Assembly: GCA_965222895.1 (NCBI GenBank)
Contig: CBDCVB010000002.1
Span: forward strand, 744,001-808,000
Length of the DNA stretch: 64,000 nucleotides
Reading direction: 5' to 3'
Source: Bin87 sp965222895
GTDB lineage: Bacteria > Chloroflexota > Dehalococcoidia > Lucifugimonadales > UBA3495
Position 1 is the stretch's first letter. Every line of letters begins with the position of its first letter. This document shows positions 24,251 to 37,999 of this stretch, in pieces. The notes under the pieces were generated by a model. That model was not told where the DNA came from. It worked only from the letters and a program-made list of their open reading frames with translations, and did no database searches. A program made the position numbers and the translations under genes.

Positions 24251-24290
24251 GGCTGTGCCCGGCCCGTTGGCCTGCGGAACTATCTGACCA

Positions 24291-25361
24291 TCAGCCGCTG
24301 CCGGATTGGCGCGGTTGCTGATTCGCTGAGTCGGTTCCGAATTGGCCGACGGGCTCTCCCTCCGCTTGCTGGATCTGCCGGGTCCGCATCCGTCCGTATT
24401 CGGATGCGAACTCGGCGCCCACGATCAGGATGAACGCGCACACGTACACCCACACCCACACCAGCAAGGCGATTACCGAACCCAGGGCACCGTAGACGCG
24501 GGCGAAGTGGGCGTATTCGCTGAGGTACAGGACGAAACAGGCCTCGGCCACCTCGAACAGTACCGCCGCCAACAATACGCCGGGCCAAATGTGGCGCCAG
24601 CGGGTTTGCGCGTCGGGCACGAATTTGTAGAGGAGCGCAAATACCAGACCGGTGATGGCGAAGGGCGCCAGCCGGGCCAATGCGTTTAAGTTATCGTTTT
24701 CCAGAGCCGGCAAGTACTTTACGTCGATGGTGTCCCATTGACGAAGGAACTCCAGCGCGGTGGATGACGCCAACGATACGGCGAACAGTACTCCGACGGT
24801 CAACGCCATGGCGATATGGCGGAGTTTCTCCAGCAGGTAATCCCGGTTGGACCGGACTTGCCAGGCCCGGCGGAAAGCCCGGTTAATACCTCCGAACATG
24901 GCGCTGGCTGTCCAGAAGCAACCCAAAACGCCGAGCAGTCCGGTGGATCCGTGCACCATCACGTGGGTGCCGGCGATATCGGTCAGCAGGGGCTCTGCGC
25001 CGGGCAGATATGTCAGGAAGAAAATCAGCAGTTGCTCTTGGGCCGCATCGGAGCTCAACACAAAGCTAAGCAGGGATAGCAGGCCCAGAACCAGCGGGAA
25101 GAGCGAGAGCAACGCGTAGAAGGCGACTCCCGCGGCTACCAATGTAGCGTCATCCCGGGCCAGCGCCCGACCGGTAGCCACCACCAACGCCGGCGCCGGC
25201 GCCGGCTTAGCCAACATACTGTCCCGCCAAGCGTGGACCCCGGTGCGGAACCGGCTTACCGGCATCTTTTCACGAAGCCGTTCGAAGATTTGCAGCCTGT
25301 TACGGATCGTTGGGTTCATTTGGAGTGAGAAGCGGCATTGAGCCGGTTGGCGGCCGCTCAT
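24291..25361 (-). CDS. YihY/BrkB family membrane protein
   Basis: 356 residues, about six membrane helices. Family stretches: DDATLVAAGVAFYALLSLFPLVLG, LLGVLGCFWTASAMFGGINRAF, RVYGALGSVIALLVWVWVY, GAEFASEYGRMR. The function of the family is unsettled; older labels as ribonuclease BN are wrong. The C-terminus is hydrophilic and Gln-rich. ATG 25361 is the longest choice, ATG 25319 (MNPTIRN) equally possible; neither has a good SD. Single gene. Confidence 0.9.
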   Translation of the reverse strand: MSGRQPAQCRFSLQMNPTIRNRLQIFERLREKMPVSRFRTGVHAWRDSMLAKPAPAPALVVATGRALARDDATLVAAGVAFYALLSLFPLVLGLLSLLSFVLSSDAAQEQLLIFFLTYLPGAEPLLTDIAGTHVMVHGSTGLLGVLGCFWTASAMFGGINRAFRRAWQVRSNRDYLLEKLRHIAMALTVGVLFAVSLASSTALEFLRQWDTIDVKYLPALENDNLNALARLAPFAITGLVFALLYKFVPDAQTRWRHIWPGVLLAAVLFEVAEACFVLYLSEYAHFARVYGALGSVIALLVWVWVYVCAFILIVGAEFASEYGRMRTRQIQQAEGEPVGQFGTDSANQQPRQSGSG

Positions 25362-25467
25362 AATTTTGACTCAATTCGGACGCGGTAGCTTTTTGAATTA
25401 TCCCAGCATAGCGCGGTTTTGCGCTACCAGTTTGTACAAGAAACACGACGGGTGAGTCCGTAGGGGT

Positions 25468-26601
25468 ATGATGGGGCGAGCATCAGATCGGCGGAGTGGT
25501 TGTTGTTGCCTGCTGCCCTCCAAGAGTGGTTGCCCGACGACCATCTGGCCTACTTCATCTCCGACGTGGTGGACCAGTTGGACCTGTCGTCAATCACCGC
25601 CCGCTACGAGGGGGAAAGGCGGGGTGCCCCGCCTTACCATCCTCGGATGATGGTGAAGGTGCTGGTCTACGGCTACTGCATTGGGGTGGCGTCATCACGG
25701 CGCATCGCCCAGCGGCTCCACTAGGACATCGCCTTTCGGGTGTTGGCGGCGAATAACACTCCAGACTTCCGCACCATCTCCGACTTTCGCAAGGACCACT
25801 GGGTGCGCTGTCGGGGCTGTTTTTGCAGGTGCTGGAGTTGTGCCAGCGGGCGGGGCTGGTGAAGCTGGGTCACGTGGCGCTGGACGGGACCAAGGTCAAG
25901 GCCAAAGCATCGAAGCACAAGGCGATGAGTTATCGGCGTATGAAAGAGAAAGAGGCGCAGTTGGCGGCGGAGGTTGCGGAGTTGCTGCGGCGGGTCCAGG
26001 AGGTGGATGAGGAGGAGGACCGTAGGTACGGCAAGGATAAGCGCGGCGATGAGTTGCCGGAGAAGCTGGCCTTTCGGGAGGGACGGTTGGAGAAGATCAG
26101 GGAGGCCATGGCGGCGTTGGAAGCCGAGGCCCAGGCGGCGGCGGAACAGGCCGAGGTCGAAGGTAAGACCTATCCTGGGGAGCCCGAGGACAAGGCCCAG
26201 CGCAACTTCACCGATGCCGAATCCCGCATCATGCCTGGGCCGGGCGGCCGGGACTTCCTGCAAGCCTACAACTGTCAGGCCGTGGTGGACCATACCCATC
26301 AGGTCATCGTGGCGGCACGGGCCACCAACCAGACCTCGGACAAGCACAGGCTGCGGCGAGGATGCAGGAGACCATCGACAACGTCGGTGCAATCCCCCGG
26401 GAAGTTTCCGCCGACGCCGGTTACGACTCGGCGAAGGTAGTTGACCAACCCCATGACCTGAGCGTGGAGCCGGTCTTCGGCCAGATCAAGCAGGGCCGGG
26501 GCTTCCGTCAGTTCCTGCTGCGGGGACTGGAAAAGGTTCAGGCCGAGTGGTCGCTGATCTGCACCGGCCACAACCTGCTCAAACTGTTCCGCTTCGGCTG
26601 A
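25468..26601 (+). pseudogene. IS1182-like transposase, decayed
   Basis: Recognisable IS1182-type transposase in several frames: MMGRASD at the start, LQEWLPDDHLAYFISDVVDQ, YHPRMMVKVLVYGY, VALDGTKVKAKASKHKAMSY, ADAGYDS, VEPVFGQIKQGRGFRQFL. Damage: frameshift near 25497, TAG at 25722-25724, frameshifts near 25797 and 26350, and loss of the stretch that should lie between ADAGYDS and VEPVFGQ (~26445). Ends not identified. Inactive. Confidence 0.85.
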
Positions 26602-26995
26602 CTGCTGGCTGACGACCCTTGTCGTTTCCACACCTGGACAGTTCAACTCTTGCATTCGCAATATCAAGCCCAGCCGATGGCGTGATCAGCCGCCTTGGCT
26701 AGAGTTCGCCGAGCCCAGCCAGTAACCCTAAGACAGGCTCCTATTCCGGAACCTGCTTACAATGGGCGCCGCCGAAACTCCACAATCCGGTTGCACGCTA
26801 TGCAGCTTCCATTGACAGCGGCTTGTGGCAGACATACCATTCTTCCGTTCCGGTGCGTTCCCGCGGAAAGACGCCGTCATACGACGATCGTGGCGCAACG
26901 CAGAGTGGTTACCTTAATGACCATCGCCAATACCCATCGTCTTTGTGGTGCGCGCGGTCGCCAGGCCGACCGATGGTTCGCCAGAGCGATAGCAG
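26602..26995. other. Intergenic region, no gene seen
   Basis: 394 bp between the IS remnant and the fusion gene. Only short, unconvincing frames. No clear promoter or SD before 26996. Confidence 0.5.
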
Positions 26996-30784
<3,789 letters not shown>

Positions 30785-30864
30785 GGGATTTTCGGATTCC
30801 GGGAACACGTTGCGGCGGAATGCGTCGTTTTCCCACCGTGGCTCACCTTTTCGATGTGCCCCGG

Positions 30865-30892
30865 TTGACACAGCGTGCGTTGCTAGTATAGA
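30865..30892 (+). promoter_or_regulatory. Sigma-70 promoter for the ABC transporter operon
   Basis: TTGACA (30865-30870), 16-bp spacer, TATAGA (30887-30892). About 190 bp upstream of the lipoprotein gene at 31087. Confidence 0.7.
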
Positions 30893-31086
30893 GTCCGCTC
30901 AATTTAACAAATGGCGACTCACAACGCGTTCTCACCGACGGTACGCGACATTGGAAACAATCGACGGTACGATCTCATAATCGGACGACACGTGCCGGGA
31001 TCAACGTTTGCCCAGGCTATCTGGATGCGCGATAACTGGCAATTGGTCTGCGGCCTCTGACAGGAAAATCGGATTCTGGAGGTCTA

Positions 31087-32889
31087 ATGATGAACCGTAA
31101 CGGAATCAAGATCCCCTCAGCGTTGCTGCTCGTGGCATTGCCCATGCTGCTGGCGTTTTCAGTAGCGTGCGGTGGCGCCGAGCCTCCGGCTGTAACTGAC
31201 CCAGCCAGTGGAGATTCTACCTCTGCTGGGGCGGTAGCAGCCCAGCCCACGACGGCTGCCGAGGTCAAAGATGAGCCCGCGGACACGGCCAGCAACGGCA
31301 AAGTGTTGCCGGTACAAAAGATCGTCCTGGGGTTAATCACGCCCATCGACGACACGGTCGTGCCATGGTTGGGCGGTGTTGACTTCGTGTACCAGCACAG
31401 CCCATTCATGGAATATTTGGTCCAGCTGGACTCCGTGACCAGCGAATGGAAACCAATGCTGGCGAAAAGCTGGGAGATGAACGCCACCGGCGACGTTTGG
31501 AGCTTCGAGTTGGAGCAGGGCGTCCAGTTCCATCGCGGTTTCGGTGAGTTCACCGCGGCGGACGTCGAGCACAGCTTCCAGCTGATCTGCCAGAGAGGTA
31601 CCCGCGCTAGCTACAAGGGCGGTATCTGTAACGTCGACCACGTGGAAATCATTGACCCGTACAAAATCAACGTTCACATGGTCAACCCTTCTGCGGAGTA
31701 CCTGTTTTACGCCGCCGAGTCCGCGGGCAACATGATCTCCAGTAAGGCTCAGTGTGAGCAGGCCGGTGGGTTTGATGTCGCTGAAAACCAGGCGAGCGAG
31801 GGTTGCACCACCGAGTTGTACGAACGCATGGCCGGCACCGGTCCTTATCAATACGATGGCCGGGTCCCCGAAGTTCAGGTGGATTACTCGCTGGCTTTCC
31901 CGGACGGTCACTGGCGCCACGACCCCGACTACCCGGAAATGCGTAATACCTGGGTGTTGGAAGAGGCCACCCGCCTGGCCCAGTTCCGCGCCGGTGAGAC
32001 GCACATGACCGAGGTCAACCGGGACTTGGGCGACCGGCTGCTTGAGGAAGGCTTCAAGATTATCCAAAGCACCGGCCCGGCCCAACAGACGGCGTTCCGC
32101 TTTGGCGGGATGTTCTACAACGACCCTGAAAACTATGACCCCAACTTCCCGGTCACTGCTCCGGGCGAAATCGGAGTCATGGTACGCAAGGCGTTGAATA
32201 AAGCCGTCGACCGGCAAACCTTCAAAGAGGAACTTTACAAAAACCGGGTATGGGACTCCAAGGTCCACTCCTTCCACCCTGACCTGACCCCGTGGAACGC
32301 CCAGTGGGACGCGGACTGGGAGGCGGAATACGGCTACGACCTGGAAGCGGCCAAGCAGCTTCTGGCTGACGCGGGCTACCCCGAAGGGTTCGAGATTATC
32401 GTTCCGATGTACCCCTTCCCGGGCGCGCCGGAGTTGCCTCAGATAGCCCAGTTTATGCAACTGGCTTGGGCAGAGATTGGAGTAGACTTGGTGCTCAGGG
32501 ACGAGGACCGGGCGGCAGTGGTAGCCAGGCGCAACAAGAAGGCCAACCACGAAACGGCCCTGGCGACCACGCCTTCCTTCAAGGCCCAGGAAGCCCAGAT
32601 GATGCTGTTCAACACCCATCGCGAAGACGGCGGCGTGGTCTGGATGTACGAGACCAAGGAGCTGCGCGACCTGTATCACGTGTTGCAAACGACCATGGAC
32701 GCAGAGGAACGAGCCAAGGTTTTGATACAGATGGGGGACATCAAGTTCTACGAGCATGAATGGATACCCCTGTTCTGGGTGCCCATCGAGATGGTGGTAG
32801 ACCCCAAAGTCATTTGCTCGTGGACTTTCCCCGGTTGGGAGGGCGGTGACTTGGGCAGCAACGAGGAGATCCAGGCGCCCCCCTGCTGA
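31087..32889 (+). CDS. Peptide-type ABC transporter substrate-binding lipoprotein
   Basis: 600 residues, solute-binding family 5. Lipobox FSVAC then GGAEPP after a hydrophobic leader, and a low-complexity linker. Family stretches: AKSWEMNATGDVWSFELEQG, FHRGFGEFTAADVEHS, RKALNKAVDRQTFKEEL, LEAAKQLLADAGYPEGF. GGAGG four bases before two adjacent ATGs (31087, 31090). It starts an operon with two permeases. Related to, but clearly different from, the lipoprotein at 19826. A cysteine-containing segment (QLICQRGTRASYKGGIC) may form a disulfide. Confidence 0.92.
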   Translation: MMNRNGIKIPSALLLVALPMLLAFSVACGGAEPPAVTDPASGDSTSAGAVAAQPTTAAEVKDEPADTASNGKVLPVQKIVLGLITPIDDTVVPWLGGVDFVYQHSPFMEYLVQLDSVTSEWKPMLAKSWEMNATGDVWSFELEQGVQFHRGFGEFTAADVEHSFQLICQRGTRASYKGGICNVDHVEIIDPYKINVHMVNPSAEYLFYAAESAGNMISSKAQCEQAGGFDVAENQASEGCTTELYERMAGTGPYQYDGRVPEVQVDYSLAFPDGHWRHDPDYPEMRNTWVLEEATRLAQFRAGETHMTEVNRDLGDRLLEEGFKIIQSTGPAQQTAFRFGGMFYNDPENYDPNFPVTAPGEIGVMVRKALNKAVDRQTFKEELYKNRVWDSKVHSFHPDLTPWNAQWDADWEAEYGYDLEAAKQLLADAGYPEGFEIIVPMYPFPGAPELPQIAQFMQLAWAEIGVDLVLRDEDRAAVVARRNKKANHETALATTPSFKAQEAQMMLFNTHREDGGVVWMYETKELRDLYHVLQTTMDAEERAKVLIQMGDIKFYEHEWIPLFWVPIEMVVDPKVICSWTFPGWEGGDLGSNEEIQAPPC

Positions 32890-33002
32890 TCCTCGCTGCA
32901 CCCTCGCAATATCCTGATATCAACGCACCGCGATCGCTGGGCAACCAAGAATTGCGGTGCGTATCACCAATTGCGTTTGGCCGACTCGGTTAGGAGTTAA
33001 GG

Positions 33003-33923
33003 ATGCAACGGTATATCCTTCTACGCGTCCTCCAGTCAATACTGGTGTTGGCGGTGGTGAGCGTGGTGGCCTTCGGTCTGGGGCACGCCGGCGGCAACCC
33101 CCTGGATGCCATCTTGCCGGACGACGCCGACGCCCAGGTCAGGGCGGACCTGGAAGAATTCTGGGGCATCAACGAACCGTTGCACATCCAGTACTTCACC
33201 TACGTGAAGAACGCGCTACGGGGCGACTTTGGCAACTCCTTCAAATACCCAAGGTTCACGGTAGCCGAACTCATCAGCGCCCGTTTTATGGCAACGGTGC
33301 AGTTGGCCGGGGCCGGCCTCTTGGTGGCCGTGGTCATCGGGCTGCCGATTGGCGTACTAACGGCGGTCAAACGGGATACCTATTTTGACATTACGGGCAA
33401 ACTCGTGGCCCTGTTCGGACAGTCCTTGCCGGTCTTCTGGCTGGGCATTATCCTCATGTGGATTTTTGCGGTGCTGTTGGGATGGTTCCCAACCTCCGGG
33501 AGGGGTGGGTTAAGCCACTTGGTGCTGCCTGCCGTTGCCATCGGGTGGTTCCAGGTCGCCGCGATGCTCCGTTTAGTCCGGTCTTCCATGCTGGACGTGC
33601 TGGACAGCGAATACGTAAAGTTGGCCAGGATCAAGGGCCTACCGGAATGGAAGATAGTCTGGAAGCATTGCTTGCGGAACGCCGCCATCGCCCCGCTGAC
33701 CTATTTCGCGATTACGCTGGGGGCGCTGTTAGTGGGCTCCGTTTCCATCGAAACGGTCTTCCAGTGGCCCGGTCTGGGGTTCCTCTTGTTCACGGCGGCC
33801 CGCTCCAGCGATTACGCCTTGCTGCAAGGAATCATGCTAACCTTCACCAGCATCTACATCGTCGCCAATCTGCTGGTGGACATAGCTTACGCGTACCTGG
33901 ACCCCCGCATACGGTATACCTGA
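33003..33923 (+). CDS. ABC transporter permease, DppB/OppB type
   Basis: 306 residues, about six membrane helices. N-terminus MQRYILLRVLQSILVLAVVS is typical of DppB; the coupling helix region reads LDSEYVKLARIKGLPEWKIVWKH and the tail ends YAYLDPRIRYT. AGGAG ahead of ATG 33003. Forms the membrane channel with the next gene for the lipoprotein at 31087. Confidence 0.94.
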   Translation: MQRYILLRVLQSILVLAVVSVVAFGLGHAGGNPLDAILPDDADAQVRADLEEFWGINEPLHIQYFTYVKNALRGDFGNSFKYPRFTVAELISARFMATVQLAGAGLLVAVVIGLPIGVLTAVKRDTYFDITGKLVALFGQSLPVFWLGIILMWIFAVLLGWFPTSGRGGLSHLVLPAVAIGWFQVAAMLRLVRSSMLDVLDSEYVKLARIKGLPEWKIVWKHCLRNAAIAPLTYFAITLGALLVGSVSIETVFQWPGLGFLLFTAARSSDYALLQGIMLTFTSIYIVANLLVDIAYAYLDPRIRYT

Positions 33924-33955
33924 CGTTGAGAGAGCGCTAAACGAGGACAAAATCC

Positions 33956-34831
33956 ATGGCCTTAGAACTATCCAGAGTCCGCCCGCTTTCGCCATCGGCG
34001 ATCATCGGCGCACTGGGGGGAGTACGCCGGTTCCCGATAATCCCGGTAATCATCCTGCTGGCCGTTTTGATTATCCCCTCCATACTCCCCGCACTGGTCG
34101 CCCCCTACGAACCGTTGCAGGGCGATATGCGCGATCGTCTTTCGCCGCCGTCCGCAGAGCACTTATTCGGAACCGACAAGATCGGGCGGGACGTACTTAG
34201 CCGCGTCATCTACGGCGCCAGGGTGTCGATGATGGTGGCCGGCGTAGCCATCCTCGTGTCGGGATTGATCGGCACCGTTTTCGGCATCGTTTCCGCCTAC
34301 TACGGTGGGTGGTGGGACAATCTCCTCATGCGCTTGGTGGACATTTCCCTGTCGTTGCCCATCATCGTAGTAGCAATCGTGGTGGCGGCCATGGCAGGAC
34401 CCAGCATGAAGATACTGATCGCCGTGCTGGTGTTAAGCCAGTGGTCCCGGTATGCCCGATTGGTCAGGGGCGAAACCCTGACCATCAGGGCTCAAGACTA
34501 CATATCGCGAGCCCGAGTGGCGGGTGCCTCCAACGTGCGGATTATGCTCCGCTACATCTTCCCGAATATTGTCAACACCATAGTAGTCCTGGCCACATTG
34601 CAGGTTGGTTTCGTCATTGTGCTGGAGGCAACCCTCAGCTTCCTGGGAGCCGGCATTTCCCGACCCACCCCGGCATGGGGTTTGATGGTGGCTGACGGGC
34701 GTGAGTTTGTGGTGGATGCCTGGTGGGTATCTTTCTTCCCCGGGTTGGCCATCCTGCTTACGGTGTTGTCCATGAATCTGCTGGGAGACTGGCTGCGCGA
34801 CCGGCTGGACCCGAAGCAAAGGAATGTGTAA
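33956..34831 (+). CDS. ABC transporter permease, DppC/OppC type
   Basis: 291 residues. The typical DppC opening is present (YEPLQGDMRDRLSPPSAEHL then FGTDKIGRDVLSRVIYGAR), the coupling loop is AQDYISRARVAGASNVRIML, and the C-terminus is SMNLLGDWLRDRLDPKQRNV. GAGGA precedes ATG 33956, 32 bp after the DppB-like gene. The two ATPase genes that normally follow are missing, so shared or distant ATPases must be used. Confidence 0.94.
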   Translation: MALELSRVRPLSPSAIIGALGGVRRFPIIPVIILLAVLIIPSILPALVAPYEPLQGDMRDRLSPPSAEHLFGTDKIGRDVLSRVIYGARVSMMVAGVAILVSGLIGTVFGIVSAYYGGWWDNLLMRLVDISLSLPIIVVAIVVAAMAGPSMKILIAVLVLSQWSRYARLVRGETLTIRAQDYISRARVAGASNVRIMLRYIFPNIVNTIVVLATLQVGFVIVLEATLSFLGAGISRPTPAWGLMVADGREFVVDAWWVSFFPGLAILLTVLSMNLLGDWLRDRLDPKQRNV

Positions 34832-35135
34832 TCCGTTGGCTTCACCACAAGACGAACCGGTCGCTGTCGATCTTGCGCCTGGAGCAAATTGCCGAAGGTC
34901 AGATACTGCTTGACGTTGCGATTATCCAGACCTTCAAGGGGCGGCGGGACCATCGGGGCCGCCGGAACACCGTCTAGGCGGTCTCCCATCCCTCTTGGTC
35001 ATCGTTGACACCGTCGGTGGGTACTCTCAACTCCCAGCGTCGCGGCCGAGGCCAACGTTTACCCGTGCCATGTTTGCGAACATACGGAACGGCGGGATCT
35101 GAACGCGTGGATTGAAACGGTATAACCTATAACCA
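34832..35135. other. Intergenic region after the ABC operon
   Basis: 304 bp where ATPase genes would be expected. A minus-strand frame beginning at 34989 (APMVPPPLEGLDNRNV) looks mildly protein-like but has no support. Nothing else seen. Confidence 0.4.
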
Positions 35136-36563
35136 ATGAGTGACGTCCTCCATTCCGAAACCGAGTCAGCCAACACCGTGGTCTGCGGTTGGTGCGGTGC
35201 AAAAGGCCAAAGCCCGGGACATCCTTGCCAACAATGCCAACGGGTCGTCGCCAATATCCCGAGGTGGGCCCAGCGGCTTCCAGGTAGCAGAAAATGGCTT
35301 TCCAGACGCCGTTTGATCCGACTTTCCGTCGCCGCGGTGTTGCTGGCTTTCGCGTCATGGCTGTATTTTCCCTTTTTCCCCAACCCGATTCAGCTGCTGT
35401 TCAAGGCTCCTAGCACCGAGGTCAGCTCGGCCTCCGCCCCGGGCCAATGGTCGATGGCCGGCAGAGACCTACAGCTCACCCGGCATATACCCGTGGCGCC
35501 TGTCCAGCCGGAAGGACGGGTCGTCTGGTCGCGGGATTTGGGCACTCCCACCCGCGGGGCCCCGGTGGTGCATGACGGGATTGTCTACGTGGGCGGTTAT
35601 TTCAAGATCATCGCACTGGAATCGGCGACCGGGCAGGTGGCTTGGGAATATAAAACTCCTAGTCCACTGGACCATTCGATGGCGATCGCTGACGACCTCC
35701 TCTACGTGGGCCTGCTGAACCATCGAATCCTGGCCTTGGACCGGAACACGCGGGAAGTCCGGTGGGATTTCAAAACCGAAGGGCCCATTGTCGCGTCTCC
35801 GGTGGTAGATGGCGGCATCGTGTACGTCGGCTCGTCCGATAGCTTCCTCTACGCCCTGGATGCAGCCACTGGAAAGTCCTTATGGCAGCAGGAGATTCAG
35901 GGTGAGCTCCGCGCTGCGCCGGCAGTGAGCTATGGGCGAGTGTTTGCCACGGACAATCTGGGCAATCTCTATATGTTTGACGCCAGGACTGGCCAAAGCA
36001 AGTTACGGTTCCGCACCGAGGGCAACACCAAAGCATCCCCGGTGGTGTCCAATGAAATTGCATATTTCCCCGCTGGCGGCCGGGTGTACGCCGTTGACGC
36101 CCATGCGCGGGAAATCCCCGGAGAATTCCAGTTCAAGAGGGTCTGGGCGCAATTTTGGGTATGGCGTATTCCTGGCGTGCCCCCTCCTCCAGTGCAGAAG
36201 GGCGGGCGGTGGCGTTTCGATCCGGAGAAGCAGACCTCCTCCGGGTTGGTGGCCACTCCGGCGGTAACATCCGATTCCCTTTACGTAGGGAGTTTCCACG
36301 GCAACTTTTACGGGGTGGACGCGCATTCCGGCAGGGAAACATGGCGGTTTGAGGCTGAGGACGCCATTTTCGGGTCCGCAGTGGTATTGGAAGACCGGGT
36401 CTATTTCGGCTCCAACGACGGATTCTTCTACGCCCTGCGCCGTTCCGACGGTGATTTAATCTGGAGGCTGCCTCTGGGAGCCCCCATCGGGATATCGCCG
36501 GTATTTGCCGACGGGCGATTCTACGTCAGAACCGGCGACGGGACGCTGCACGCCATCGAGTGA
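35136..36563 (+). CDS. Zinc-ribbon, membrane-anchored PQQ-type beta-propeller protein
   Basis: 475 residues. N-terminal CGWCGAKG...CQQCQR zinc ribbon (~residues 17-37), one membrane helix (~65-83), then PQQ/WD40-like propeller repeats to the end: VVHDGIVYVGGYFKIIALES, VVDGGIVYVGSSDSFLYALD, LYVGSFHGNFYGVDAHSG, RVYFGSNDGFFYALRRSD. No catalytic PQQ-dehydrogenase residues seen, so it resembles BamB-like or sensory propellers. The order suggests the ribbon in the cytoplasm and the propeller outside. Downstream of the ABC operon but 304 bp away; a link is not shown. Confidence 0.85.
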   Translation: MSDVLHSETESANTVVCGWCGAKGQSPGHPCQQCQRVVANIPRWAQRLPGSRKWLSRRRLIRLSVAAVLLAFASWLYFPFFPNPIQLLFKAPSTEVSSASAPGQWSMAGRDLQLTRHIPVAPVQPEGRVVWSRDLGTPTRGAPVVHDGIVYVGGYFKIIALESATGQVAWEYKTPSPLDHSMAIADDLLYVGLLNHRILALDRNTREVRWDFKTEGPIVASPVVDGGIVYVGSSDSFLYALDAATGKSLWQQEIQGELRAAPAVSYGRVFATDNLGNLYMFDARTGQSKLRFRTEGNTKASPVVSNEIAYFPAGGRVYAVDAHAREIPGEFQFKRVWAQFWVWRIPGVPPPPVQKGGRWRFDPEKQTSSGLVATPAVTSDSLYVGSFHGNFYGVDAHSGRETWRFEAEDAIFGSAVVLEDRVYFGSNDGFFYALRRSDGDLIWRLPLGAPIGISPVFADGRFYVRTGDGTLHAIE

Positions 36564-36643
36564 CGTTGCTGCCAACCGGAGCATGACGCACGGCGCAGGT
36601 CCAGGTCGCCTGCGCGCCGCTCCACGGGACGACATTCTCCCGA

Positions 36644-36784
36644 TGCGTACCCACTATGTCATTGCGAGCGTAGCGTGACAATCTCGTCGTCGTAGCAACG
36701 GCGGTTTGCCGACGCGTGTTCACCCTCATCGAGATTGCCACGTCGCTGTGCTCCTCGCAATGACAGATTAAAGTGGGTATGCGT
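36644..36784. repeat. 141-bp palindromic repeat (copy 1)
   Basis: Inverted-repeat element: one end reads GCGTACCCACT..GTCATTGCGAG, the other CTCCTCGCAATGACA..GTGGGTATGCG. Arms carry TAGCGTGACAATCTCG and CGAGATTGCCACG. A closely similar copy lies at 44320-44463. No ORF. MITE-like. Confidence 0.85.
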
Positions 36785-36880
36785 GAGGGTTCACCTGTCC
36801 TTGTCTGCCGCGGCCCGGACGTTTAGAATTCGGCATTGAGCCGAGTTGGGTAACCTTATTGAATCAGCAGGAGCGTACGA

Positions 36881-37945
36881 ATGGATGTTGGAATGATGAT
36901 GATCTTCTCGAGTTATGGCTGGGAAGAAGGCTTGGACGGCCAGATGTGGGAGGAGGAGCTGCGCCTCGCTGAAATCGCCGCCGATGCAGGGTTCGATTGC
37001 CTGTGGTCTGCGGAACATCATTTCAACGATTATTCCTTCGTGCCGGACAATATCCAGTTGATGACCCACATTGCGGCGAAGCATCCGAACATCGACGTGG
37101 GGACGGCCGCCGTCATCCTTCCCTGGCATGACCCGTTGCGAGTGGCGGAAAATGCCGCCGTCCTTGACTTGTTGAGCAATGGCCGCTTGCGGCTGGGGTT
37201 CGGGCGCGGCCTGGCCCGCCGCGAATTCGAGGTCTTCGGCATCAGCATGGATGAATCGCGGGAGCGTTTTGACGAAGCGGCGCCCATGATAGTCGAGGCC
37301 CTGAGGACGGGGTTCATCGAGGGCAACGGGACTTACTACAATCAGATGCGCACGGAAATCCGGCCCCGCCCGCAGCACTCCTTCGACGGCCGTATCTACG
37401 CAGTCGCCGCCAGCGAAGAATCGGTCCTCTCGGCGGCCAGGCTCGGCGCACACATCATTATGTTCGCCGATCGACCCTGGGAGATGCGGATGCCGGGGAT
37501 CGAACGTGGCCGGGCACTGCACCGCGAGTTTCACGGCACGGAGCCGCCAGCCCTGATGCTCTCGGAATTCGTCATCTGCGGCGCAGACAATGCCCAGTGT
37601 GAGGAAGAAGCGCGCCAATATCAAGGCAAATTCGTCGAGAGCAATTTTTACCACTATGAATTTCTCGGGGATCATTTCGGGTCTGTGAAGGGTTACGACG
37701 CCTACCAACAGAAGGCGGAGATTGCGCGTTCTGCTGGCCTCGAAGGAGCAGTGGAAGGTTTCATGAGGGCGGCCAGCTGGGGCAGCCCTGACCGAATTCT
37801 AAGGGGCCTTGAAGAACGCCGCGCGCTGCTGGGCGATTTCGAGTTGAACGTGGCCTTCCGCTTTGGCGGCACGCCGTTCCACATCGCGGAACGGGGCCTG
37901 AAGCTCTTCGCCGAAGAGGTGTTGCCGGTCCTGAAGTCTTGGTAG
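36881..37945 (+). CDS. Luciferase-like flavin monooxygenase
   Basis: 354 residues, bacterial luciferase-like fold (TIM barrel binding FMN or F420). Family stretches: AADAGFDCLWSAEHHFNDYS, DVGTAAVILPWHDPLRVAE, LLSNGRLRLGFGRGLARREF. AGGAG before ATG 36881. 54 bp upstream of an amidohydrolase pseudogene, implying a former catabolic pair. Similar in type to the enzyme at 47630. Expansion of such monooxygenases is known in SAR202 genomes. Substrate unknown. Confidence 0.92.
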   Translation: MDVGMMMIFSSYGWEEGLDGQMWEEELRLAEIAADAGFDCLWSAEHHFNDYSFVPDNIQLMTHIAAKHPNIDVGTAAVILPWHDPLRVAENAAVLDLLSNGRLRLGFGRGLARREFEVFGISMDESRERFDEAAPMIVEALRTGFIEGNGTYYNQMRTEIRPRPQHSFDGRIYAVAASEESVLSAARLGAHIIMFADRPWEMRMPGIERGRALHREFHGTEPPALMLSEFVICGADNAQCEEEARQYQGKFVESNFYHYEFLGDHFGSVKGYDAYQQKAEIARSAGLEGAVEGFMRAASWGSPDRILRGLEERRALLGDFELNVAFRFGGTPFHIAERGLKLFAEEVLPVLKSW

Positions 37946-37999
37946 CAACACCGGACTGTCTGACTCAGGGGATTGCGACACCGAGACTGGAGACCCGGA

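Noticed and set aside
34835..34989. Possible small minus-strand gene
   Set aside because: No SD, no recognised motif, and the frame runs on into the antisense of a permease.
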